This document shows positions 1 to 11,973 of a stretch of 64,000 nucleotides of DNA, piece by piece. The position numbers were made by a program, and so were the translations under genes. Numbering within the stretch: the stretch's first letter is position 1; the number at the start of each line of letters is the position of its first letter. Where the stretch lies: positions 65,671,069 through 65,735,068 of the forward strand of contig CM063502.1 of NCBI GenBank assembly GCA_032207245.1, written 5' to 3'. The notes under the pieces were generated by a model that was given only the letters and a program-made list of their open reading frames with translations, had not been told where the DNA came from and did not search any database. This stretch comes from Pardosa pseudoannulata. Lineage: Eukaryota > Arthropoda > Arachnida > Araneae > Lycosidae.

Positions 1-998
1 AAAATTTTTAATTAAAAAAACTACTAGATTTATAAAAGAACCACCTTGAGAACTAGTAAAATGACAAATTCTTCAATTAACACAATAATGCTAATGCAGA
101 TTTGCAAAAAATTATTTCGGGTTTTTGCTCCTCCTAAATTTCCATTCCCCGCCTATAAATTTCAACTCATTTCAGTTCGGATTGACTATTTTAAAAAACG
201 AGTTAATGCATATTTATTTTTAATCTTCCTTAACATTATTTTACAAGGAAAAGTGTTTTCAGTCTAGTAATAATCATTTTAGTTTTAAGTAACTTAATGT
301 TACGTATGCATATCTTTCTGTGTGTATGTTTGTGAACATAACTTATTTATGAACTCTCGAGTAAGTACTAACATATGCTCTGTATTAATAATCTGAATAA
401 TTTTAAACGAAATTAATAAATGAAATGCCTATAATTTTAATTCCACATTAAACCATTCAATGAAACTCCACTTATAATGTATATTAAATTTTTAGCCTCT
501 TTGTTGTATAAAGACGAATTTTATTTTAGTGTATTTATTTCGCAATTTAAAAAAAATGTTAATTTATTTCATAATCTATAACTGCGAATTTGTATTTACT
601 ACTTGGGAGTTTAAAAATAACACAAAGGAGAAATAAAATTACAAGATTTAAATATTCGAGATCTTTTACGATCTGTTTCAAGTGATTTTCCTGTAAGAGT
701 AATATGAATCCATATATATAACAAGGACATGTTTGGGGCTGTTAGCCACCTGTGTGCACTTGACCTCCCACCTCTCACTATCAGTGCGGATTCCCAATAG
801 ACTCATAAAGTAGCCCAATGCATAGAAGCCTAGCTATTGTGTTTATATAACAGCTCCATATAATTGTCACAGGGCTGTTACAGCACCAGACAAGATAAAA
901 TGGGAGCTTGATATTTTGGAATTTGTTGTGTGGGTAGAATAAATGTATTAGAGTCCCAGGACAAAGGTTTATTTTGGCGTCTCCATATTATCGCAAGT
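1..998. other. AT-rich stretch, no gene seen
   Basis: Low-complexity AT-rich DNA. The only open frame (46-267) has no recognisable domain and a composition like its surroundings. I see no repeat structure except short A/T runs. Confidence 0.6.
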
Positions 999-1006
999 AT
1001 CTAAAT

Positions 1007-1507
1007 CAGGGATGGATAAACTTTTTCGGCCGAGGGCCAAAAATCGAAAGAAAATAAATTTGGCGGGCGAAGATAAATTTTTCTAAAATTTTAAAAACAA
1101 TATAAAAGTACCTAACGGTTTAAATACGTTAATGAGATGAATGAAATTGCGATTTCATTTTTAAAAGTTCCTTATACTGAGGTTCGAAGTGAGATGTACT
1201 GATTTTAAGGAACGATGCTAAATGCTCATCTGTCAGTCTACTTCTAAAATTATTCTTTCTAAGGTTCAAAGTTGAAAACACTTGTTCACATATAAGAAGC
1301 AAATATACCGCTGATCTTCTGGGAGTGAGATAATAAATTTGGGATATAATATTTAAGCAAAGTAGAAAAGGAGATGGATATATAATGTATAAATATATAT
1401 TTCTTTTAATTTGCCTCGAACCGGCAACTTAAAATTCTATCCGCGGGCCGGATAAAACCTTCCGGTGGAGCGGGGTTGACCCGCGGGCCGTAGTTTGCCT
1501 ATCCCTG
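1007..1507. mobile_element. hAT-type MITE, family 1
   Basis: A 501-bp non-autonomous element. The left end reads CAGGGATGGATAAACT and the reverse complement of the right end reads CAGGGATAGGCAAACT, a 16-bp terminal inverted repeat with few mismatches. It is flanked by a perfect 8-bp duplication ATCTAAAT at 999-1006 and 1508-1515, the size expected for hAT transposase. The interior has no transposase frame. The same family recurs in the opposite orientation at 6182-7579. Confidence 0.88.
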
Positions 1508-1515
1508 ATCTAAAT

Positions 1516-2305
1516 CATTAAGCACACCAATTGACATTTAGTTAATATTTACTAATCAAATTTAAAAATTATTTCAATCAAAATTAACTTATTACTAGAA
1601 AGCACATATATTATTACAAATTACATTTAGTTGAAAATGAGTACTCATTCAGAATAGTCATGAATAACGAAACTTCGTCTATACTATGGGGAATTTATAC
1701 AATATTACCTTCTTTACGAATGTAGTAATTAATATCCTCATTGATTTTTCGATGGCTGCTCGATTATAATTTTACGAATGTGTCATATTATTATACATAT
1801 GCTCCTGATGATTTGATTTGATCAATGGAATTTTTTAAAAAAATAGGTATAATAACAAAAAGAGTGCAATCCGACAAAAATAGTGCAATTTGCCAGTGCG
1901 ATAATCGGATCCGGCCTTTAGGCTCTAACAATAAATAGTAAATGCCCGAGCTTTATTTGTTTATTTATTTTTGTTTTTAAGAATGAGTCGCATTTAGCTA
2001 ACTACTAACCAAACCAAAATTTATGACAACGATTACTTCCAAACGCAAAAGGGTGGAAGGAAAAATGAAGAGATTTTCTCACTAAATATCTGATGTAACA
2101 TTCATAAAAAAAGCTTAATTAACATATCTTAATATTATTTATTACATCGTCCTTTCCAGAGGTTTGAGAGTCTGCTTGCATTCATGCTTTACACACTAGC
2201 CGTTGCACCGTGTATAACTCTCTGAAAAGGAAAACATTTGAGCAAGCCAGTGAGGAAAATTAGTATCTTGTAAGCATACTTTATTTTATATGAAAAAGTA
2301 TCCGT
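1516..2305. other. No gene seen; weak hAT-like end near 2157
   Basis: AT-rich sequence without a coding frame. The stretch from 2157 (CAGAGGTTTGAGAG) weakly resembles the reverse complement of 3256-3270 (CAGGGGTTGACAGAC), which might make the following tandem array the interior of a transposon. No matching target duplication is visible, so this is not called as an element. Confidence 0.4.
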
Positions 2306-3195
2306 GTAGAAAATGATATCTGATACTACACAATTTACAGAAAATCAAGTATTTTTACTTTAAGTTAGGAGTCGTCAGATTTTTCGTTAGAGAATAGGTA
2401 AATTGTTAATGAAATAAAGTAACAAAACTCTCAGAGAGTCATTAATGTGTTCTAATTCTTATTGATTTAATATGTAACAGGTAGAAAATGATAGAACTCA
2501 TACGACACAATTTACCGAAAATCAAGTACTTTTACTCTAGGTTAGGAGTCGTCAGATTTTCCGTTAAAGAAGAGCTAAATTGTCACTGAAATAAAGTAAC
2601 GAACCTATCAGAGAGCCATTAATGTGTTCTAAATCTTGTTGCTTAATACGTAACAGGTAGAAAATTATATAACTCATACTACACAATTTACTGAAAATCA
2701 AGGATTTTTACTCTAGGTTAGGAGTCGTCAGATTTTCCGTTAGAGAAGAGCTAAATTGTCAATGAAATAAGTTAAGGAAACTATCAGAGAGCCATTGATC
2801 TGTTCGAATTCTTATTGATTTAATACGTAGCAGGTAGAAAATGATATAACTCATACTACACAATTTACCAGAAATCAAGGATTTTTACTCTAGGTTAGGA
2901 GTCGTCAAATTTTTCGTTAGATGTTTCGTTAGAGCTAAATTGTCAATGAAATAAAGTAACGAAACTATCAGAGAGCCATTGATCTGTTCGAATTCTTATT
3001 GATTTAATACGTAGCAGGTAGAAAATGATATAACTCATACTACACAATTTACCAGAAATCAAGGATTTTTACTCTAGGTTAGGAGTCGTCAGATTTTCCG
3101 TTAGAGAAGAGCTAAATTGTTAATGAAATAAGGTAACGAAACTATCAGAGAGCCATTGATGTGATCTAATTCTTATTGATTTAATACATAACAGG
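2306..3195. repeat. Tandem array, unit about 176-184 bp, five copies
   Basis: The block starting GTAGAAAATG recurs at 2306, 2481, 2657, 2834 and 3018, and a degenerate GCAGAAAT at 3195. Spacings are 175, 176, 177, 184 and 177 bp. Each unit carries GGTTAGGAGTCGTCAGATTT and a CAGAGAGCCATT motif. Units differ by scattered substitutions and one short duplication near 2920. No coding potential is visible. Confidence 0.9.
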
Positions 3196-4199
3196 CAGAA
3201 ATCTGAAGAGCCGCAAGCACTTAAGCGAAGAGCCGCATGAAGCGTGTAAGCCGCGGTCTGTCAACCCCTGCTCCGGGTTATCCTTCAAAACAAATTTGAT
3301 TCTAACGCCGCACAAGAAAAAATTATGAGAAATTGCGAATAACCTAGTTTATTTCAACAAATGACTGGGAATACACAATATCTATGACAGTTGTTCTCAT
3401 ATCTTTTCGATTTCCTATGCGCTTGTTTAATTCAAATTTTTCTATGACAACTCACTTAAACGTTAAACAAATACTTTTTGCGAAATGGTTAATTATGTTA
3501 TATTTCAATCATAAGGATTTATTTAATAAAATATGTCTAAAATCAATAATTTTTGTCCAGGTTAGGTATAATTAAGCTGAACACATTTTCTATGACATAA
3601 ATTTTTATTGGTAAAAACTTTACTAAATACAATGATCAGTAGGCTTTTTTTCTCTTATAATGCTTATCGGCATTTAGTAAAAACCCATCCATTTTTTAAA
3701 TCAGTGGTGAAAAAAACTTTAAAAAACCCTTCACCGGATCATAACAATTCTTAACTGATAACAGTGGAGGACTAAGTCAAAGCGGGCCTTAGGCAACATT
3801 GTAATTCCGGGCCTGTTTTTCAGTCATGACACATACTTTGAGTTTGGTTGTTTGGTTTTAAAGCATATAGTATGTAATTCTATTTAATTATCGGATTCCA
3901 AGAAAAAAAGGAAAAAAATAATATACATGTACAAAAATTAAATAAACATAATTTATTCAAACAAACAAACATAAACATAATTTATTAAAATAAACAGTAA
4001 TACTTAAACAAATATACCCAGACTGATTAATTATATTGCCATTTTTTCTCACTTTTTAATTCTGCAAACTTGTCAATTAGTTTGTCATAATTAATGCTTA
4101 TTTAATAACTCTTTTTCTATATAAAGTAATGATAAACTATTTAATTTTTGTTGGGTCTATAGAATCCAATATAATTATGACATATACAATAGATTTAAA
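3196..4199. other. No gene seen; possible transposon end 3200-3270
   Basis: The first 75 bp are GC-richer, contain GAGCCGC repeats and end in CAACCCCTG, resembling a hAT terminus without a proven partner. The rest is AT-rich. Near 3763 a CAGTGGAGGACTAAG block followed by GCGGGCC resembles a hAT left end, but I find no matching right end. Confidence 0.4.
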
Positions 4200-4515
4200 G
4201 AACCAGATATTGTCAAAGTTATTAAGACCAGTCGCATTAAATGGCCGGGACACCTTTTTAGATGTGGAGATTCTAACCCAACTAAACTAGTGACCTTTTA
4301 AAAATTGAAGGCAAGTGAAAAAGAGGAAGACCTCCCCCCCCCCCACACACACACATACCAGGTGGATAGATTCTGTAGAGAGGGATTTAAGAGAACTGGG
4401 AGTCCATCATTGGCGATCTATTTATTGTCTTTGATAGAGTCAGGTGGAGCAAGCTCATGGAGACGGCCTTGGCCTGTAACACGCTGTAGTTCTGACGAAG
4501 AAGAAGAATTCTAAA
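4200..4515 (+). pseudogene. Non-LTR retrotransposon reverse transcriptase, decayed C-terminal end
   Basis: Translation of 4200-4298 gives EPDIVKVIKTSRIKWPGHLFR, like the region just after the reverse transcriptase core in many arthropod non-LTR elements (usually seen as R-L-x-W-x-G-H-x-x-R). After an in-frame TAA (4299-4301) and frameshifts, two more typical tail motifs follow in other frames: RWIDSVERDLRELGVHHWR and then DRVRWSKLMETAL, close to the usual stop. A C/CA-rich microsatellite (about 4334-4355) sits where a frameshift occurs. This is a 5'-truncated dead copy of the pol C-terminus only; no endonuclease or RT core is present. A second copy of the same kind of tail lies at 33060-33370. 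The clade is not determined. Confidence 0.7.
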
Positions 4516-5661
4516 GATAACAACCATGAAAAAGCGATATGTTTCAGCAAATAACTAAATATGAACATTTTCGCGACTGAGCATGAAACTGCTGATCAAA
4601 GAAACTTATAATGAAAGTTTTCCGGACTATAAAGTGAGAAAAGTTCCTTGTCATTTTAGCGTAGTTGATGTTACTTTTGCTTGATTGGGCAGTAGCACAT
4701 TTCTTTTTTTGTAGCATTAAAAACGTGCAAAATGCACGTAGTTGACAGTTTCGCGCTAATTCCAGGTATTCTTTAATTCCCATTCTTTTGCACTACTTGA
4801 CAATTATTTTTATGTTACACATTTCATTCTAAATTTATATGTTTATTAAATTTAAGACGAATCGTGACGTAACCACTAGAAAGTATGCTGAGATCCAAAG
4901 GATATCTTTAGGATAAAAATGACCATATTATTCATAAAAACAATAATGCATTGAATATTTTCAACAAAAATATTTTTCAAACAATTAATAATTAGTTGCT
5001 CACAAACAATTAACATTTTACCTCCCAGTTTTAACACTTTTTACAGAAACATTTGTAATATTTTCATGCAGATTGATTCTACACCAAATAAATTTGTTGC
5101 AAAAGTCCCCTGTTGCCTTAAAAATGTAAATAATATTATGATAATCTTGCAGCATCTTTGGATACTCATGTAAAAAAGTCGAAGAATGAATACTTCGGGA
5201 CTCATTGGTGTATGATAATTTATTACATTTGCATATACATGTTTATTAGAGTGTTTCACTGTACAGTATATACATTTTTATTAGTTTAATGTTTTTGACA
5301 AATCATCGACTTGTTATTCCGATAATAGTTAATGGCAAGGGTACGCTAACACAGCAGCCACCTGTTCCTTCTTTCGACGTATGGCAGCATATTTCCACTC
5401 TAGTAGGTTGGCAAGGACAGTCCGAATTTTCAGAACAAACTTTGGTACTGCTTTTACAGGTTCCCGTTGGACAGCGAGTTCCTATAAAGGGAATAGAATT
5501 TTCATTAGAAGACTCATTTCAATGGAAGTAACATTTATTCCTTTATACATTTTGTCGTATGAATTATGCATAAAAAGTCAGTGATCTGAGTCATTTCGTA
5601 TAGCGGATGATTGGCTTCAGTTTTATTTATTTATTTATTTATTTTATTCTTTTATTTGAAT
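4516..5661. other. No gene seen
   Basis: AT-rich sequence. Overlapping frames at 5289-5584 (80 and 67 aa) have no domain I recognise. There is a TTTA microsatellite at about 5623-5646. Confidence 0.5.
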
Positions 5662-6181
5662 CCGAAGAACATGGCCTGATTTCCGACAGGGCAAACGGGG
5701 CCAGCGCCCGGGCCCTCAGTCAAAAGGGGGCCTCCAAATTAACTGCCATTTCAAGTTAAAAATACGATGCGTATGTCTAAATTTCACTTTAAAATATGGA
5801 CAATTTCTTCTTTTAGTTTTTGACTTATTCAGTATCATTAGAGAGTTGTTCACAAATGTAAGTGCTGGCAAAAAAATGGAGAACACGCAGATACATTATG
5901 TTTTAGGTAGGAAAATTCACTGGGTAAGGAATTACAAAATTCTAATATACTCTTTAACTTCTACCATTTTTTTTTTGTAATCTTTTTTTATAATTTTACT
6001 TGTTTCATAATTTTTCATTTTATTTTAAACTAATCTTATTTTACTAACTACATTGGTGTGTCAACTTTAAAGGCTCTGCAGGCCATAGTTTAAGCATCAC
6101 TACATATAAGAATCCCCCCGTAGCTACCACCTGTGTACAGCAGAATGAGGGGGTCCTCGGATGAATGGGTTTGCCCTGGGC

Positions 6182-6691
6182 CAGGGATGGGCAAACTAAG
6201 GCCCGCGGGCCAACTCCGGCCGACCGGAAGGATTTATCCGGCCTTTAGATGGAATTTTAAGTTGCCGTTACGAGGCAAATTAAAAGAAATACATATTTAT
6301 ACAGTATATATCTATCTCCTTTTCTACTTTGTTTAAATATTGTATCCCAAATGTATTATCTCACGCCCAGGAGATCAGCATCGCACTGGACATCGCACTG
6401 GAGCTCTCGGGTCTGACTTTCCTGGGCCAAGCCCTCTAAGTCAGATTACTGTATATGCATGGTAAGAGACATAGCTGATAAATTGCAACGATATTGAGGC
6501 TTAAAAAAGTCGAAGATAATTAAAAATAAGAGAAAAATAAATTAAGATAAACTAAGGTTCACGAGTTCGGTGAGGGCAAGCAAATACATAAGTTAGGTTG
6601 ACAAATAGTACACATTAGGCTGAGCAAAAAAAAAAAAAAAAAGTAACTAATTTAACTGACTATCCTGTGTTAAAAACAGAATAACAGTAAG

Positions 6692-6727
<36 letters not shown>

Positions 6728-7579
6728 CCACAAGGAAAAGTACAAGTGGAATGGAGGAGCAAGAAGCAAAGTAGATTAAGTCTATAAAACACGAGGATCC
6801 AGCTGAGTGCTGGGAGTAGATCAGCACTATGTTTGCTTCTTATATATATGAACAAGTGTTTTCAACTATGAACCTTAGAAATAATTTCAGACGTAGACTG
6901 ACAAATGAACCTTTATCCTCGTTCCTTAAAACCAGTACATCTCACTTTGAACCTCAATATAAGGAACTTTTAATTATAAAATTGCAATTTTGTTCATCTT
7001 CTTAAGATATTTAAATCGTAATACTTGTATATTGTTTTTAAATTTTTAGAAAAATTTATCTTGGCCCTCCAAATTTCTTTTGTTTTTCGATTTTTGGCCA
7101 ACGACCGAAAAAGTTTGGCGATCCCTGCATAGCGTTTATGTTTATATTCCCGGTAGGTTGTCAATTGTAACCAAAATTTTCTATATCGTGACTTATTAAA
7201 ATAATTAAGGTATGACATTAAAAGGGAGGAAAAGAAAATTTGTAAAGATATTAAAAGAACTTTAAAGTCCAGTGATAAATGTTTGATTTAACAGGACTTA
7301 AATAAAAGTAAATGAGTTGAACAGGGTTAAATGATTTATTTACAAATATTTAGATAAGAAAATTTATTTAAAACATGATGGACTTCACGGAGATTTGGAA
7401 GGAAGTAAGGATGGAAAAAGGAATAAAGAAATTGTAATTTTGTTCATCTCATTAAGGTATTTAAATCGTAATACTTGTATGTTGCTTTTAAAATTTTGGA
7501 AAAATTTATCTTGGCCCGCCAAATTTATTTTTTTTTTTTCGATTTTTGGCTCGCGACCAAAAAAGTTTTTCCATCCCTA
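6182..7579. mobile_element. hAT-type element, family 1, nested and rearranged
   Basis: The left end CAGGGATGGGCAAACT pairs with a right end whose reverse complement is TAGGGATGGAAAAACT. The perfect 8-bp duplication CCCTGGGC lies at 6174-6181 and 7580-7587. It is in the reverse orientation to the copy at 1007-1507. The interior is rearranged: the terminal half seen at 6826-7119 (ending GCGATCCCTG) is repeated at 7427-7579, and a 437-bp insertion sits at 6381-6817. The intervening 7120-7426 is unrelated AT-rich DNA, so this is a composite of at least two family-1 copies. Confidence 0.8.
6381..6817. mobile_element. 437-bp insertion of unknown type inside the hAT element
   Basis: The 9-bp duplication AGATCAGCA occurs at 6372-6380 and 6818-6826, exactly where the family-1 sequence breaks and resumes compared with 1007-1507. 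The insert begins with a direct repeat of CATCGCACTGGA and holds an A-run near 6626-6643 and a T-run of about 30 near 6695-6727. It could be a retroposed sequence; I do not recognise it. Confidence 0.6.
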
Positions 7580-7620
7580 CCCTGGGCCTACATTTCTGTA
7601 AGACGGGCCCTGCCGAAGAA

Positions 7621-8354
7621 TACATTTTTTTTTTCAAGAAAAGATTGCAAATCTAAGTTGTTATCTATTGTACATTTGAGTGTCATATATTTAAAGATAT
7701 ATGCCTTTGTAATTTAGTCTTCACATAAGCGCTTTTTACTTCTAAAATAAAAAAGGGGTAGACGTGAAGATCGATTTTTCTCGACCAGGGCCGGACGAAC
7801 ACTCTGTTTGCCCGTGTCTTGGAGCAAAAACAATCCCGGGACTTGAAACTGAGAAATCAGAATGAGAAAAAAGGCTCGTTGAACTACTTTTACTAACTCT
7901 ATCAATAAGTATTGCATCCGGTGAATGTAGAAAACTAAAAATGGAGAACTATTTTCATGCAACAACATCTCAAACAAGATTATCATACTTATCTTAACAT
8001 ATTGTATGCGGGACACGTACTAGTACGTTTTCTGACGACTGATACTTGAGCGTGGGTTACGTACTAGTACGGGCTAGTGTAACAACATGGTTTGTTTGTG
8101 GGTACAAAAATAACGGTATATACAGGAAAACGAAGCCGAATATTTTTGTCTACTACATAGATTCTGGAAAAATTTAGACAAAAACTACCTTTTATCAGTC
8201 GATGCGGAACTACAGAACGGGAAGGTTGATTAAAAAAACTCAATTTAGATTTAAAATTAACTTTTTATTTATCCTTTCGAAAATGTATTATTAGATATAA
8301 AATATTATAAGCATATTTATATGATTTATATAAGTTTAAAATAAAACAAAAGAA
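7621..8354. other. No gene seen
   Basis: AT-rich with short chance frames. ACGTACTAGTACG occurs at about 8015-8027 and again at about 8059-8071. A CAGGGCCGGAC block at 7786 resembles a hAT end (a possible partner ends at 9022), but the flanks do not match. Confidence 0.45.
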
Positions 8355-9934
<1,580 letters not shown>

Positions 9935-10300
9935 TGTTGTAACAAGTATATAACGGAACATAGGAAGGAGTGTTTCTTTTGACAGGATTTTCACCGCCCT
10001 TTTATAAAAGGAAAAATGGGTATTCTATTGTTTTATATGTACCAGTCGTACGCTGAAAGTAGCAAATGTGTGCAAACTGAATTTTCCATGTGTACAACTG
10101 AATTATCAATTCACGGTAGTCAGAACAATCAGTGTTCTCAATTTTTTGAGATGAGTAAAATGAATATGTATATTATGTTTATAGGTTTAAAAAAAACCGT
10201 ATTGTGTGCTTAAATTATGTAGTAATTTTTATTGTATGTGAAGGTAGGGGGCTGCATTTTATATTTTTGTACGGACCAGTAAAACTGCTAGAGCTGGCTT
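9935..10300. repeat. Interspersed repeat, copy 1 of 2
   Basis: Shares an ordered series of blocks with 54185-54505: an AACAAGTATATAACGGAACAT-like start, TTTTGACAGGATTTT, TATAAAAGGAAAAATGGG-like text, and near the end TAGGGGGC followed by a G-GACC/CCGG-GTGG region and a TAGAGC end. The copies are strongly diverged. I see no terminal repeats or coding motif, so the class is unknown. Confidence 0.55.
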
Positions 10301-10325
10301 TAATACACACACACAATGGAACACT

Positions 10326-10779
10326 ACCCTAATAAAGTTAGCCGCCCCCCATGACGGACACTGACATTCCAAACTATGCCATTCGTTTGATCATCGTTAG
10401 ATCAAATTTGATCAACATATTTCCCCGCTTGATCAATTAATTGAAAAAAAAAATATATTTAAAAAAACTTTACGGGGGGGGGAGCTAACTTTATGGTTTT
10501 GGGGTACCTTTGGGGGCAATTTTGGGGGATCAAACGCCAAAAATGGTTGATCAAATCTGACCTAACGATGCTCTTTCGAATGATGTATCGATCATGTTTA
10601 TACGATAATTTAAAAAAAATCCATAAAGTTAGGCCCCCTACAGTTTTTTAAATATCTTTTCTTAATTAATTGATCAAACGGTGAAATATGTTGATCAAAT
10701 CTGATCTAACGATGATCAAACGAATGGCCTATTTTGGAATGTCAGTTTGCGTCATGGGGGGGGGTAACTTTATTAGGGT
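10326..10779. mobile_element. Fold-back MITE with inverted repeats over 100 bp
   Basis: The left arm starts ACCCTAATAAAGTTAGC and reads inward through GACATTCCAAA, GCCATTCGTTTGATCATCG and GATCAATTAATT to about 10442. The reverse complement of 10664-10779 gives the same series of blocks in the same order with scattered differences. The centre carries further AAAGTTAG..CCCCC blocks in both orientations and repeated GATCAAA. The flanks CTA / TTA would fit a 3-bp or TA target duplication, but it is not clean, so the superfamily is unresolved. There is no coding frame. Confidence 0.8.
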
Positions 10780-10924
10780 TATAACACATGCAGTTTTCCT
10801 GACTATGGTGTTCTATTTCTGTGATCCCAATTTTATCTACAAATAAACAATTATAAACTTTCCTGTCCAAGAAGTTTTTTTTTTTTTAAAAAAAGCACTT
10901 TCTCTCTTAAGAAATTTTTTCCTC

Positions 10925-11250
10925 TTCCACTCCTTATTTTCACTCTTAATGGGAGGCTTAAATTTTGACCAAATGGAGGTACAAAAGATGTATCACGTTC
11001 CTACTATTCCATCCCAAGCAGGGAAATCAAAAGAGAGTGAGGGTGGCAAACACACCCTGCTGGACATGTCCTTGCAATTGCAATTGGGCTTAAAAAGAAA
11101 AAAAAAAATCAGTTCTCGGGTTATTTTTAGAGTTGTCCACATTGGGGATGTGCCTAGCCAACGGTCTCTCACACACCTGCAGGCCATAAATCTTGGGGAG
11201 GGAAAGAAAAAGTTACCCTCCCAATTAACTAAGCCCTCCATCGAACGACC
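10925..11250 (+). repeat. Interspersed repeat, GC-richer, copy 1 of 2
   Basis: Matches 12722-12962 in reverse orientation through several blocks in the same order: an AGCAGG start, TTCT(C/T)GGGTTAT, GAATCGTCC/GAGTTGTCC, CTGCAG..CATAAA, CTTGGGGAGGG-like text and CCCAATTA. There are open frames on both strands (104 and 105 aa), but neither is conserved between the copies and neither shows a known motif. Class unknown. Confidence 0.5.
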
Positions 11251-11760
11251 TCGATCGGGGTAAGTAAACTGAAACTTCCCAATCATGAATGTTTGGGCAA
11301 AATAGTACATAATATTACATTACACTCAGTCTCCTACCAAATGTTTTTAAATGTTTATAGCCATCGAAACAAAGCGGGGTCTAGAGAAAAAATTAATTTA
11401 CTTGCATCTTTATTGTTCTTACCGTGTTCGAGGTTTTACAAGTTTAAACAATGAATCTGAATATTAAGTGGGGATTTTCCCCTGCTCTCAAAATTATCAG
11501 TTTGGGGTATAGATACAGTCTTATGATTTAATCCTATTGTATACATGTTTAAACCATCATTTATTTTACTTGTATTAATCTGATAAAAGTTTTTTTTTTT
11601 TTTTGAGAGAGAGAATATTCTACTCACTTGCTGTTTGATAACATACTTTCTGAATGAGTGTAAAGACAAATGATTCCTACTAACGTTATATCAATATTTT
11701 TGCAACAGCAACAAATTAAATAAGTCTGAACATGATATAAATTCCTCCACTGGCGTCTGT
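11251..11760. other. No gene seen
   Basis: AT-rich; only short chance frames. Confidence 0.5.
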
Positions 11761-11770
11761 TCATCTGGCC

Positions 11771-11963
11771 GAACAGACAGTTTTTAGCCGAACGATGGCC
11801 GATTCGTTAGGGTGCTGGCCTTGGGTACCGGAGTTCGTGGGTTCGAATCCCACAGTGGCATGGATGTTCGTAGCTGTTCGGAATCGGCTTTAAGCTGTAG
11901 GTCCCGGTCAAATTAGCTCTCTTGTTGCAAAAAGTAGACACTAGTACTCCAACCTAAACAAAA
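11771..11963 (+). mobile_element. tRNA-derived SINE, family A
   Basis: The tRNA-like head starts about 11787 (GCCGAACGATGGCCGATT, A-box-like). The B-box GGGTTCGAATCCCAC lies at about 11840. The body continues with GTTCGGAATCGGCTTTAAGC and ends with CTCCAACCTAAACAAAA; family members end in CCAAA repeats. A 10-bp duplication TCATCTGGCC flanks it at 11761-11770 and 11964-11973. The extra variable-arm-like segment between the two boxes suggests a class II tRNA ancestor (Leu/Ser type), but this is not proven. Confidence 0.85.
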
Positions 11964-11973
11964 TCATCTGGCC

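Larger units (their letters stand above)
5670..7612. mobile_element. hAT-type element, family 2, interrupted by a second hAT element
   Basis: The left end is CATGGCCTGATTTCC. The reverse complement of the right end is CAGGGCCCGTCTTACAG. A perfect 8-bp duplication CCGAAGAA flanks it at 5662-5669 and 7613-7620. Removing the nested element (6182-7579 with one CCCTGGGC copy) leaves about 537 bp of outer element, similar in size to its relative at 44205-44648. Both have GGGCC-rich ends. No transposase frame is present. Because its body is split by the inner element, this is the older insertion. Confidence 0.8.

Noticed and set aside
2306..3195. CRISPR-like regular spacing
   Set aside because: The units are continuous 176-184 bp tandem repeats without short repeat/unique spacer alternation.
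3763..3850. hAT-like left end CAGTGGAGGACTAAG with GCGGGCC
   Set aside because: No corresponding right end downstream.
11838..11855. Isolated tRNA gene signature (A and B boxes)
   Set aside because: The boxes belong to SINE family A; the body, tail and target duplication show a retroposon. No standalone foldable tRNA gene was found anywhere in the window.
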